A stretch of 19,633 bases of DNA from a bacterium (GTDB lineage: Bacteria; Spirochaetota; Spirochaetia; Treponematales; Rectinemataceae). Where the stretch lies: NCBI GenBank assembly GCA_021813065.1, contig JAKALZ010000001.1, positions 1-19,633 of the forward strand. The letters run 5' to 3'. The translations under genes were made by a program, and so were the position numbers. This document shows positions 6,967-14,323 of the stretch, piece by piece. Numbering within the stretch: position 1 is the first letter of the stretch; every line of letters starts with the position of its first letter. The notes under the pieces are model-generated. The model saw only the letters and a program-made list of their open reading frames with translations. It was not told the DNA's origin and made no database searches.

Positions 6967-7848
6967 TCATGTTGTTTTAATGCTCTGCAGCTGCGTGAGC
7001 AGACTGCCCATGCCCGCCGCGTTGAACAGAATGGCAAGCGTCGAACCATCCGCCGCCAGAGTCGCGATATCGGGAGGCGAGGTGAAGTAGTAATCAAACT
7101 GGATGGTCGAGGGATCGGAAGCGGCCCTGAACGCATCGAGCAGCGTCGCCATGACTTCTCCGATTGATTGTGTGGGGAAGTTGGTGCGATTGATCTTTGT
7201 GTTCGATGGACCAGTGCCCTGGAGATTGTCGGCCGCGAGCGAGATCACCGCGTAGGGCAAGAAGTTCGCCACGATGCTCTGGTCAAGAAAACCAGGGTAG
7301 GCCGCGATACTGGCCGCAAGAATATCGAATTTCGATTTCAAACCCACAAGCGTATCGATCATATTCGCCACATTGGAACCGGCGGGGAACAGCGTATTGA
7401 GCAGCGCGACGTAGTCGATTGCCTTGCTGGTCCTGAGGCTCTTTATGCCGAACGAGCTCAGCAGATCCGGAAGCGAGGAACCCAGCTGCGTCATGATATC
7501 GTCGATCTTGTTCTCGGCGAGAATAACGCTGATGAGCACCGTTCCGGCCTGCTGGACTTCTTCGGGCGTGCTCGTTGGATCGCTAAAAGTCGTCTCCAAG
7601 GTCGTGACAACCGCGTCGCGCGTCGTGGGATCGCTGATCACCGTGGCGATGAAGGTTGGCGACACCGTGCCGCTCGACAGTCCCGAAGCCGTGACGAGCG
7701 ATGTCGTTGGCATGGTCGAAATGGTCGTTACGCTCGGTTGACCAAGGTTCGCCGTTTTAAAAACGTTTGTTATGAGCGCGTCGCAGCCGGTGAACATGAA
7801 GACGACCGCCACGAGAAGCGCCATAAACGCAATATGCTTTGCTCGCAT
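6967..7848 (-). CDS. Predicted lipoprotein of unknown function
   Basis: This 293-residue protein starts MRAKHIAFMALLVAVVFM and has the lipobox FTGC, with Cys22 the likely lipidated residue, so it should be anchored to a membrane facing the periplasm or the surface. The mature part begins with a Ser/Thr-rich stretch to about residue 55, then a mostly helical region with Leu- and Ala-rich segments. No enzymatic motif was recognised. It has a strong SD (GAGGAGG, 7 nt before the ATG) and a near-consensus promoter. It is directly upstream of UPF0164 paralogue 2 with 23 nt between the genes, so a role as partner or accessory of that outer-membrane protein is plausible but only inferred. Confidence 0.85.
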   Translation of the reverse strand: MRAKHIAFMALLVAVVFMFTGCDALITNVFKTANLGQPSVTTISTMPTTSLVTASGLSSGTVSPTFIATVISDPTTRDAVVTTLETTFSDPTSTPEEVQQAGTVLISVILAENKIDDIMTQLGSSLPDLLSSFGIKSLRTSKAIDYVALLNTLFPAGSNVANMIDTLVGLKSKFDILAASIAAYPGFLDQSIVANFLPYAVISLAADNLQGTGPSNTKINRTNFPTQSIGEVMATLLDAFRAASDPSTIQFDYYFTSPPDIATLAADGSTLAILFNAAGMGSLLTQLQSIKTT

Positions 7849-7855
7849 ATCATTT

Positions 7856-7861
7856 CCTCCT
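7856..7861 (-). promoter_or_regulatory. Strong ribosome binding site of the lipoprotein gene
   Basis: AGGAGG on the minus strand lies 7 nt before ATG 7848, a full SD match that suggests high expression. Confidence 0.75.
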
Positions 7862-7898
7862 CACATTTGCATTCGAGTGAACACAATATATAGAATGA

Positions 7899-7926
7899 AT
7901 TATAGAACAGAAAATTCAAAAAGCAA
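7899..7926 (-). promoter_or_regulatory. Promoter of the lipoprotein-UPF0164 unit
   Basis: On the minus strand a perfect TATAAT (7899-7904) is preceded after 16 nt by TTGCTT (7921-7926). The surrounding 60 nt are strikingly AT-rich compared with the rest of the window. The start would be near 7892, giving a leader of about 44 nt. Confidence 0.7.
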
Positions 7927-7960
7927 GTGTGAATGCGGAATACTTGACCTTTTTTGTGGC

Positions 7961-9448
7961 TTATTGTTCTGCGCAGATATCGCTCTCCGCGTGGTCGAGC
8001 GCGCGACAGATGGTTACGGCGAGCGTGGTTCCGGGGAGCGGCGGTACCGCGCTGCGGGTATGCGTGGCGTTCGGGAGGCGAACTTCGGCCTTCAGATAAT
8101 TTTCGGTGGTGCCGGTACACTTTGAATCACTGGAGGCATCCGAGCTGGAGCCATCTGAACTGGAAGTATCCGCGCGCTCGACCACCATCTCCACGCGGCG
8201 GCCGATCCAGCGTGAGATGTACTCGCGCTTGCCGCGCGCCGCGAGTTCGAGAAGGCGCTCGACGCGCTGACCCGCGACGCGCTCGGGGATGCGGGGCGTC
8301 ATGGTCGCGGCGCGCGTACCCGGGCGGGCGCTGAAGGGAAACGCGTGAATCCACGCGAACCGAAGATCGGCGAGGAGCGCGAAGGTGGTTTCGAATTCTG
8401 CGTCGGTCTCGCCTGGAAAGCCAGCGATCACGTCGCAGGCGAGGAACGGGTCGTCGCGGACCGCGCGCAGGTCTCGCACCGCGCGCCGCACCTTCTCGGC
8501 GCCGTAAGGGCGAGCCATGCGCCTGAGCGTTTCAGTGCAGCCCGACTGCACGGAGAGGTGTATGTGGGGGCGCACACGAAAACTCGCGAAAGCTTCGAGA
8601 AACGCCTCGTCAATGCGCTCGGGCTCGTAGCTCGATACGCGGAATTTGATCGTGTCTGTTTCGCGGATCAGGAGCGAAAGAAGACCCGCGAAATCGAGCC
8701 CTCCATCACGGTACTGCGCGAGGTTCACTCCGGTGAGCACAACCTCGGCTTTGCCCGCCGCTTCGAGTTTCCGCACGCGCGCGACAACCTCCGCCGAGTC
8801 GAGCGAAACCGAAGGCCCTCGCGCGAAACAGACGCGGCAGTACGCGCAACGATGATCGCAGCCATCCTGCACTTTGAGGGCCGGCCGGGTGTGCATCGCG
8901 AATCGATCTGGATGGAATGCGAAGCGGTCGAGGGCCGAAGAAACCAAGGGGACGCTTTTGCCCGACTCTGCGATAGCTTTTGGGGAGGCATGTGCGGGCG
9001 TAAGGTTGATGGCAGCGCTATTCATTTGTGCGAGCGCAGTCTGCATCTCGTCCTGCCACGATTGCACAGCGTGCAAAAGTTCGCCGTGGCCCTGCCAATT
9101 CTCGGAGAGCCATGACGCGAGCGCGAGAAGACTCGCCTTGAGATCGCCGGAGACGACGACCACCCGTTCATCGAGCGCGGAGAGTTGCTCGGGATTCATC
9201 TGCGCGTAGCATCCGGTCGCGATGGCGACCGCGTGGGGGGAGCGCGCCAGAGCCGCGCGGATGTCGTGGCGAGCTTTCTGCTCCGCCTTTGAGGTCACTG
9301 TGCAGGTGTTGATCACGTAGAGGTCGGCGCGCTCGTGGAAGGGAACAATCGTAGCGCCAGCCTCGAAGAAAGCGTCCGCGACGGATTCGGTTTCGAGCTG
9401 ATTGAGCTTGCAGCCTAGGGTTTGGAAGGCAACGCGCAGAAGTGTCAT
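7961..9448 (-). CDS. mtaB: tRNA t6A37 methylthiotransferase
   Basis: This 495-residue radical SAM enzyme converts t6A to ms2t6A at position 37 of tRNAs reading ANN codons. The N-terminal domain begins FQTLGCKLNQLETE, which matches MtaB rather than MiaB. It carries the auxiliary-cluster cysteines Cys13, Cys49 (NTCTVTSKAEQKAR) and Cys80 (TGCYAQ). The radical SAM motif CDHRCAYC gives Cys197, Cys201 and Cys204, followed by the conserved ARG. A TRAM domain ends the protein (ENYLKAEVRLP, LPGTTLAV). Two oddities: about 116 residues separate Cys80 from Cys197, some 45 more than usual, and a Ser/Asp repeat interrupts the TRAM region (8130-8174). ATG 9448 is preferred to GTG 9484 because the family motif then starts at once and GGAG lies 8 nt upstream. 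It is the last gene of the comEC-rsmA run. Confidence 0.92.
   Translation of the reverse strand: MTLLRVAFQTLGCKLNQLETESVADAFFEAGATIVPFHERADLYVINTCTVTSKAEQKARHDIRAALARSPHAVAIATGCYAQMNPEQLSALDERVVVVSGDLKASLLALASWLSENWQGHGELLHAVQSWQDEMQTALAQMNSAAINLTPAHASPKAIAESGKSVPLVSSALDRFAFHPDRFAMHTRPALKVQDGCDHRCAYCRVCFARGPSVSLDSAEVVARVRKLEAAGKAEVVLTGVNLAQYRDGGLDFAGLLSLLIRETDTIKFRVSSYEPERIDEAFLEAFASFRVRPHIHLSVQSGCTETLRRMARPYGAEKVRRAVRDLRAVRDDPFLACDVIAGFPGETDAEFETTFALLADLRFAWIHAFPFSARPGTRAATMTPRIPERVAGQRVERLLELAARGKREYISRWIGRRVEMVVERADTSSSDGSSSDASSDSKCTGTTENYLKAEVRLPNATHTRSAVPPLPGTTLAVTICRALDHAESDICAEQ
8130..8174. repeat. Three tandem 15-bp repeats inside mtaB
   Basis: Three adjacent 15-bp units on the plus strand, CTGGAGGCATCCGAG, CTGGAGCCATCTGAA and CTGGAAGTATCCGCG, are imperfect copies. 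Read on the minus strand they encode part of a Ser/Asp-rich stretch (DTSSSDGSSSDASSDS). Unit length is a multiple of three, so copy-number change would keep the frame. Confidence 0.75.
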
Positions 9449-9464
9449 GCGACGCGCTCCAAGC

Positions 9465-10145
9465 TCAACCCTGAATCTTCGCACGCATGCGCGTTTTACC
9501 GCTCTGCGCGTCCTGGAGGCTCGGATTGAGGCTTACCGCTTGCTCATAGGCTTTGAGCGCAAGAAGATAGCGCGATGTTTTTTCCCTCACCCACCCTAGG
9601 CGCGTCCACCATTTCGCGTTGCTGGGGTTGTACTGGAGCGCGGAGCTGAACGCGATATCAGCGTGGTTGTATTTGCCCAAGCGGATGTAGAGCTCGCCGC
9701 AGAGATAGAAGGTGACCGCGGCCTTGCTGCCTTCGGGGAATTTCGAGAGGTACTCCTGAAAGTAGGAGAGCGCCGCCGCGTTTTCGCCGAGATTGTAGAG
9801 CGCCTCGCCCATGGCCTGCGCCAGGCGTGGATCCTTCGATTTCGTGTAACCCGCCTGCGCGGTATCGAGCGCCTTCTGATACTCTTTCAGCGCGTTGAGG
9901 CTCCAGGCGAAACCAATATAGCCATCGATATCCTGGGGGTTTTTTCTGAGTATTTCCGGGGCGAGAAGCGCGACTTCGTTGTTCTTGCCCTCCTGGCTCA
10001 TGCGCAGGAGATCCGAACCAGTCATTCCAATGGGCACTGAAATCGCGGAGCCTATCGGCTGCGCCGCTGCGAAACCCGCGCAGAGGAGCCAGATCGCGAG
10101 CGCGGTAGCGAAGAGCGAGAACGAAAAGCGTGGGCGCTGTCTCAT
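9465..10145 (-). CDS. Secreted TPR-repeat protein
   Basis: This 226-residue protein has a signal peptide ending GFAAA, with likely cleavage before Gln29, so it acts in the periplasm or at a membrane surface. From about residue 55 it consists of tetratricopeptide repeats, with the pattern A/G at positions 8 and 20 and Pro at the end: for example YIGFAWSLNALKEYQKALD, YNLGENAAALSYFQEYLSKFP, and a final WTRLGWVREKTSRYLLALKAYEQAV followed by SLNP. TPRs mediate protein-protein contacts, so this is probably a scaffold or assembly factor; the partner is unknown. Its ATG overlaps the bactofilin stop by ATGA, so the two are translationally coupled. That makes bactofilin-linked morphogenesis the most reasonable guess. 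mtaB starts 16 nt downstream. Confidence 0.85.
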   Translation of the reverse strand: MRQRPRFSFSLFATALAIWLLCAGFAAAQPIGSAISVPIGMTGSDLLRMSQEGKNNEVALLAPEILRKNPQDIDGYIGFAWSLNALKEYQKALDTAQAGYTKSKDPRLAQAMGEALYNLGENAAALSYFQEYLSKFPEGSKAAVTFYLCGELYIRLGKYNHADIAFSSALQYNPSNAKWWTRLGWVREKTSRYLLALKAYEQAVSLNPSLQDAQSGKTRMRAKIQG

Positions 10146-10498
10146 GAGGTGATGACCGTTGAGCCTTTGAAAGAACAGTTCGGGGAAAGATAGATGTCGG
10201 GCGCGCTGAGATTCCCCTCTACATGTCCCCAGTCGAGCACCGCGATCAACGAGTTGGCGCTGATGTCTCCGTACACCCTGCCTCGGATCACTACGCTCGC
10301 GGCGTGGATGCGCGCGCGCACCTCCGCCTGCTCGGTGATGTACAGTTCAGCGTCGCAGTGGATGCTGCCGCGAATTTTGCCTTTTATCATGAGGGATTTC
10401 GATGATTCGACTTCGCCTTCGAACTCTATTTCAGAGCCAAGCACGGTATCGACTTCTTCCTCTTCGACCACGCTCAGCTTAACTTCTTCTTCTCTCAT
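10142..10498 (-). CDS. Bactofilin (polymer-forming cytoskeletal protein)
   Basis: This 118-residue protein is the size of a minimal bactofilin. After an acidic N-terminal tail (MREEEVKLSVVEEEEVD) come repeated short beta segments typical of the right-handed beta-helix core: TVLGSEIEFEGEV, SLMIKGKIRGSI, CDAELYITEQAEVRARI, SVVIRGRVYGDI, HVEGNLSAPDIYL. The motif KGKIRGSI followed by GxVxGDI is diagnostic. Bactofilins form filaments at the inner membrane that shape the cell and often recruit peptidoglycan enzymes. Start: ATG 10498 lies 31 nt after the rsmA stop. The nearest SD-like GAGG is only 2 nt before it, so the start is a little uncertain, but no other in-frame ATG, GTG or TTG lies in the gap after rsmA. 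It is coupled by ATGA to the TPR gene. Confidence 0.9.
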   Translation of the reverse strand: MREEEVKLSVVEEEEVDTVLGSEIEFEGEVESSKSLMIKGKIRGSIHCDAELYITEQAEVRARIHAASVVIRGRVYGDISANSLIAVLDWGHVEGNLSAPDIYLSPNCSFKGSTVITS

Positions 10499-10529
10499 CG
10501 CCTCAATATGATAAAGAACTACCTGATTT

Positions 10530-11420
10530 TCAGCAAGAAGCCGATACGCGGGCGTGGAGCTGGCGGTAGAGGGCGAAAAGCTCGCCGGGCGACAGTGCTT
10601 CGGCGCGAATTTCAGCCCGATGCCCAAGGCTGAGGAGGGTTTCGAGCAGGATCGCGTCGCGGGCGGTTTCGTCGATCGCCGCGAAATTGGCGTTAAGCCA
10701 GCCCCGAAGCGAATTCCGCAGGGTTTTGCGGCGCAGTGCGAAGGCGGAGCGCACAAAATCCGAGAAGCTCTTTCTCAGTTCGGCGGGAACTGGCGCGGCG
10801 CTGGGCACAAGCTGTACTACCGAGCTCGTGACGCGCGGCTGAGGCCAGAATGAGCTCGCCCCAATGTCGAAGAGTACGCGCACGTCGCACGCAGAGGCGC
10901 AGAGCACGCTGAAGGACGAGTAGTCTTTGGTGCCCGGGCGTGCGGCCATGCGCCGCGCCGCTTCTTTCTGGAGCGTGAACACCATGCGCTCTGGAACGCA
11001 ATTCAACTCAAGAAGGTCGGCGATGATCGCGAAAGCGGCATTGTAGGGCAGGTTGCCGAAAATTCTGTCTGGTCGCTCTGGTTGCGCGCGCCATGTTTTG
11101 AGCATGTCACCGCTCACTACGGAGAAATCGCCGCTCGAAGCGTAGAGCGACTGCAGAGAGCGGACAAATCCGTGATCGATCTCGAATGCGATAAGCCGCG
11201 CGCGCCTTTCGAGGATGAGCTCCGTCATCGCGCCGATTCCAGGCCCGATTTCCCACACGCGCATGCCTGGTTCTACCATGAGGGCGTCGACGATCCGCCC
11301 GCGCACTGATCTATCAATAAGAAAATTCTGTCCAAAGCGCTTGGTGACCCAGAGTCCCTCGCGCTCAAGGAATTCTTTGATCGATGTCGGGGAATCATAG
11401 TTCAGCGCTGTTGTTTCCAT
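10530..11420 (-). CDS. rsmA: 16S rRNA (A1518/A1519-N6)-dimethyltransferase
   Basis: This 296-residue cytosolic enzyme (also called KsgA) dimethylates two adjacent adenines in the 3'-terminal helix of 16S rRNA during late 30S maturation. All family motifs are present in order: KRFGQNFL (residues 27-34), the SAM-binding loop EIGPGIGAMT (57-66), FEID at 79-82, the catalytic NLPY within GNLPYN (122-127), and FWPQPRVTSSVV further on. The length is normal. ATG 11420 is preceded by AAGGA 6 nt upstream and lies 8 nt after the comEC stop, so the two are almost certainly co-transcribed. Confidence 0.97.
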   Translation of the reverse strand: METTALNYDSPTSIKEFLEREGLWVTKRFGQNFLIDRSVRGRIVDALMVEPGMRVWEIGPGIGAMTELILERRARLIAFEIDHGFVRSLQSLYASSGDFSVVSGDMLKTWRAQPERPDRIFGNLPYNAAFAIIADLLELNCVPERMVFTLQKEAARRMAARPGTKDYSSFSVLCASACDVRVLFDIGASSFWPQPRVTSSVVQLVPSAAPVPAELRKSFSDFVRSAFALRRKTLRNSLRGWLNANFAAIDETARDAILLETLLSLGHRAEIRAEALSPGELFALYRQLHARVSASC

Positions 11421-11428
11421 GAATTTCC

Positions 11429-13138
11429 TTACATTTCATCGCTGGGCGGCGAGCACTCTCGAGCGCTCAGGAGGGCGAGCCTGCTCTTTGCATCCGCGGG
11501 CCGCAGTCGCGCGCGCGCCTGCTCCAGGCGAGCGTGAGCCACCCTCGACCTTGTCCGACGCACAGCATAAAGGAGGGCCGCGAGCGTGGCAATCACCGCG
11601 ACAACCCCGAATCGGGCGAGCGCGGTTTCGCCGACCGCAAGCGAGGGGAACCACGCGCCCATCTCGAGCACCGACACGAGCGCGCCCTCGAGAAACTCAA
11701 GCGCGGGTTGTGTGACGAGCGCGATCGAGGGGACGATGAGGGCAACGGCGCTTCCTCCGAGCGCGATCCACATGAACGCGAGCATCACAGGGGCGGCGGC
11801 GGTCGCGGAGAGAATTCCCGCCGGCACGAAGGTGCCAAAGGCGAGAATCGAGATGGGCGCTGTGGCGCAGACTGCCGCGAACGACGCCGCCAGCGCGTCG
11901 GCCACAGGTTTCGGCAGCCAGGGCCTGAAGCATGCGGAGAATTTCGCTGAGAACCCGATGAGTCCCGCCATCGCGCCAAAAGAGAACACGCTCGAGAGCG
12001 AGTTGATCGAGCTCGGAGCGAAGAGCGCGAGGAGCGCGGAGGCCAATGCGAGCACCGAAAATCCGGATTGCGGGCGATCCAGCGCCCGAGCGATCTCCGA
12101 GGCACTGAGCATGAAGAGAGCCCGCAACAGCGAAGGACCAGGCCCCGCGAGCCACACGAAAACCCACGCGAAACCGATCGAAACGCGCCGCACGAGCTTC
12201 GGGTTTCGCGAGATTCTATTCCCCAGAAGGGCCGCGAAGGCGCAGATTATAGCGAGGTGCTGCCCCGAGAGGGCGAGCAGGTGCGCGCATCCCGCAGACT
12301 GAAACAGGCTCCGGTATTCGCCGTCGAGTTCGTCCTTTACGCCAAGGAGCAGCGCCTGCGCGAGCGGACCCGCGCGGCCAGCGCACACGCGGATGTCCTC
12401 CGCGAAACGTTCCGAGAGTGCTCCCCTGAAGGCGCCAAGGTATCCCGCGCGTCGAATGGTGGCGACTTCCTCCCTATTGGCCCATAGAAACGGCCCTGGG
12501 CGAAGAGCTGCCACGCGGAGGGCAGTGCCCGCGTGCGTCCGCGCGATCGGCCCCGTGAGCACTTCCGCTGAAAAGGCGGGTCTGCCCCACTCAGCGCGCA
12601 CGCGGCAGCCTTTGCCCTCCCACTCGGCGGCGCGCACTTCAAGGTCGAGCCGTCGGTTCCCCGAAGCGGTAGTCTGCGAATCGATCGCGAGCGCTCCCTC
12701 GAGCGCCCGCAGACTCATCGCCGAGCCTGGCGCGGCTGGGCCGGGCAAGGCGCGCTGCGTTTGGTAGCGCGAGATGGCCGCCGCTGTCGCGAGCCCGCCG
12801 CAGAGCGCTCCCGCGAGGATAAGAGAAGCGGCGCGAGAGCTGTCCTTGCCGAAAGTCAGCGCGCTAAGGCTGATCGCCAACGCTCCCACCGCGAGCGCGA
12901 ATCCAATCAATAGAATGTCCACGGTTTCAGCCGCGCTCTCCGCAGAAGACACGCATGCCAACAGCGCCAATCCGCCCCAGATCCCCAGCGCGAACGCGCT
13001 AACGGGAGACGCGCGGCGGACCAAAATTCGCCTCCAGTGGCGCAGTCTGATTTTGGCTCGATGCGTTGCGAACAATCTCCTGGTACCCATCATTGTTCTG
13101 AAGCGCGAAAATCGCGATCGCGCTTTAATTTTGCGCAT
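11429..13138 (-). CDS. comEC: ComEC/Rec2-family DNA uptake channel protein, without beta-lactamase domain
   Basis: This is a polytopic inner-membrane protein of about 569 residues. A basic N-terminal tail is followed by transmembrane segments, an OB-like soluble region (about residues 130-240), and the family's competence core, which includes AQALLLGVKDELD and AHLLALSGQHLAI near residue 290, then about six more hydrophobic helices. ComEC carries single-stranded DNA into the cytoplasm during transformation. The protein ends soon after the last helix with a basic tail, so the C-terminal metallo-beta-lactamase-like domain found in many ComEC proteins is absent. Start: ATG 13138 is chosen because AGGTGG lies 6 nt upstream; ATG 13159 and TTG 13228 are in frame but have no SD, and the latter overlaps the divergent gene. 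No other competence gene is visible. Confidence 0.85.
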   Translation of the reverse strand: MRKIKARSRFSRFRTMMGTRRLFATHRAKIRLRHWRRILVRRASPVSAFALGIWGGLALLACVSSAESAAETVDILLIGFALAVGALAISLSALTFGKDSSRAASLILAGALCGGLATAAAISRYQTQRALPGPAAPGSAMSLRALEGALAIDSQTTASGNRRLDLEVRAAEWEGKGCRVRAEWGRPAFSAEVLTGPIARTHAGTALRVAALRPGPFLWANREEVATIRRAGYLGAFRGALSERFAEDIRVCAGRAGPLAQALLLGVKDELDGEYRSLFQSAGCAHLLALSGQHLAIICAFAALLGNRISRNPKLVRRVSIGFAWVFVWLAGPGPSLLRALFMLSASEIARALDRPQSGFSVLALASALLALFAPSSINSLSSVFSFGAMAGLIGFSAKFSACFRPWLPKPVADALAASFAAVCATAPISILAFGTFVPAGILSATAAAPVMLAFMWIALGGSAVALIVPSIALVTQPALEFLEGALVSVLEMGAWFPSLAVGETALARFGVVAVIATLAALLYAVRRTRSRVAHARLEQARARLRPADAKSRLALLSARECSPPSDEM

Positions 13139-13144
13139 AAAAAT

Positions 13145-13150
13145 CCACCT
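13145..13150 (-). promoter_or_regulatory. Ribosome binding site choosing the comEC start
   Basis: AGGTGG on the minus strand lies 6 nt before ATG 13138 and supports this start over ATG 13159. Position accurate to about one base. Confidence 0.6.
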
Positions 13151-13157
13151 AAAAGTC

Positions 13158-13186
13158 ATGACAGAGTCTGCTTTTCGGAGTATTGT
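13158..13186 (+). promoter_or_regulatory. Promoter of the CPBP protease gene
   Basis: ATGACA (five of six -35 matches) is followed after 17 nt by TATTGT (four of six -10 matches). The start would be about 13193, only a few nucleotides before ATG 13198. It lies in the 59-bp gap between divergent comEC and the CPBP gene. Positions accurate to about one base. Confidence 0.5.
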
Positions 13187-13197
13187 GAAAAACAGCC

Positions 13198-13863
13198 ATG
13201 ATGGATCTCTCTTCGAAGCGCCTATCAACCTACATCGCGATATTTCTCGCCTACATCACGGTGTGGGCAGATGTGATTTTCTCGATACCCGAGCCCTCGG
13301 CGTTTTCTGCCCTTTGGTTTATCGTCAGTGTGCTTAAAAACGCGGTGCGGATCGGTTTTATACTCTACATCTGCGCGCAGATGCGGATGGCCGGGGCGCC
13401 GAAGCGGCTCAAAACGCTCAAACGCCTTCCGTCAAGACACGAGCTCCATGGGGCGCTCTTGGTGATGCTACTGAGCGTGGCGTGCGCGGGTCTCGGCGTA
13501 GTCGTATCGATGCTGTTCCACACCGAAAATCCGCTTTTATCGCTTCGGCGTCACATATCAGTGGCGCTTATTCCGCTGATGCTGCTTTCGAGCCTGTCGG
13601 TGGGATACGCTGAAGAGCTCTTTTTTCGCTTTTTTCTCATCGACGCGCTCGTTGAGGTTGGTTCGCCGATCCCCACGGCGGCAACCGTTTCGGTCCTCAT
13701 TTTCGCGCTATCGCACTATGCGCAGGGATTCTCAGGAATTGCTTTCGCGGGAGCGCTTGCGGTCTTCTACACGCGGCTCCGCTTCAAGGGGTACGATATT
13801 CACGCGCTCGCCCTGGGGCACGCGCTGTACGACGCGATTGTGCTGGCAATTGTCCTTCTCTGA
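13198..13863 (+). CDS. CPBP-family intramembrane metalloprotease
   Basis: This 221-residue polytopic membrane protein belongs to the CPBP family (CAAX protease and bacteriocin-processing, also called Abi). The three family motifs are intact: Glu139-Glu140 with Arg144 in AEELFFR, His173 in ALSHYAQG, and His208 in LALGHALYDA. About six hydrophobic segments surround them. The proteases cleave membrane substrates, and some members give bacteriocin self-immunity; the substrate here is unknown. The start may be either of two adjacent ATG codons (13198 or 13201), neither with an SD. It is divergent from comEC and lies 85 nt before the next gene. Confidence 0.9.
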   Translation: MMDLSSKRLSTYIAIFLAYITVWADVIFSIPEPSAFSALWFIVSVLKNAVRIGFILYICAQMRMAGAPKRLKTLKRLPSRHELHGALLVMLLSVACAGLGVVVSMLFHTENPLLSLRRHISVALIPLMLLSSLSVGYAEELFFRFFLIDALVEVGSPIPTAATVSVLIFALSHYAQGFSGIAFAGALAVFYTRLRFKGYDIHALALGHALYDAIVLAIVLL

Positions 13864-13891
13864 ACCGCATAAATCGTGGATGCGCGGTTCA
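13861..13891 (+). other. Inverted repeat at the CPBP stop codon
   Basis: TGAACCGC (13861-13868, its first three bases being the stop codon) is perfectly repeated inverted as GCGGTTCA (13884-13891) with a 15-nt loop. No T-run follows, so it is not a classic terminator; it could be a 3'-end stabiliser or chance. Confidence 0.4.
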
Positions 13892-13910
13892 GGCTCGGAG
13901 CAAGGCTGTC

Positions 13911-13916
13911 GATAAT
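13911..13916 (+). promoter_or_regulatory. Possible -10 box before the hypothetical gene
   Basis: GATAAT matches five of six -10 positions, but the -35 region at 17 nt (TTCAGG) is poor. It could drive the three-gene unit at 13949-17948, or that unit could be read from the CPBP promoter. Confidence 0.3.
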
Positions 13917-13948
13917 GAAAAAAGACACAAGAAACGGAGAGATATGCC

Positions 13949-14323
13949 ATGAAGCCCGAAATAAAAGCCATGAACGATCTGCTCGACGCGCTGAATGAGC
14001 TGGCCGGCTCGCTTGTGACTTCTCACGACTCCACGATCCGATGCATCGAGCGGGCGATCGATCGGGCGCTTCCCGGATTTCCGCGTCAGAGTATCGAAAT
14101 TCTAACAGGCTACGCGGATGAAATGCTGAGGGTGGACGCGACGCGCGGGGCGCTGGTCATCGCGACTTTTGTCGGGATTCTCCGTCACCAGTACGATGGG
14201 ACTCCGCTCACGCTCTCCGAGTGGCGTCAGTTGCGCGATCTCATCTCCGATTGCGCGGATGAGCTTGACATGGATGTCGTGACCTACGCGATGTCGCTCA
14301 TCATGGACTATGGTGCGCTGTGA
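13949..14323 (+). CDS. Hypothetical protein, small, helical, cytosolic
   Basis: I do not recognise this 124-residue protein. It has no signal peptide or membrane segment and looks mainly alpha-helical, with an acidic C-terminal half. Recognisable patches are MNDLLDALNELAGSL, IRCIERAIDRALPGFP, and SEWRQLRDLISDCADELDMD. It is likely real: GGAGAG lies 7 nt before ATG 13949, and its stop overlaps the GTG of the methyltransferase gene (GTGA), showing translational coupling. It may be an adaptor for the methyltransferase; this is inference from position only. Confidence 0.8.
   Translation: MKPEIKAMNDLLDALNELAGSLVTSHDSTIRCIERAIDRALPGFPRQSIEILTGYADEMLRVDATRGALVIATFVGILRHQYDGTPLTLSEWRQLRDLISDCADELDMDVVTYAMSLIMDYGAL

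Noticed and set aside
8345..9115. A 256-codon plus-strand open frame opposite mtaB
   Set aside because: It lies wholly inside mtaB, whose catalytic cysteines are intact, and encodes a charged sequence without a known motif.
11586..12302. A 238-codon plus-strand open frame opposite comEC
   Set aside because: It is low-complexity and antisense to the conserved comEC membrane core.
13139..13228. A longer comEC with a TTG start at 13228 or ATG at 13159
   Set aside because: Neither has an SD; the TTG would overlap the divergent CPBP gene, and both add residues upstream of the well-placed AGGTGG-preceded ATG 13138.
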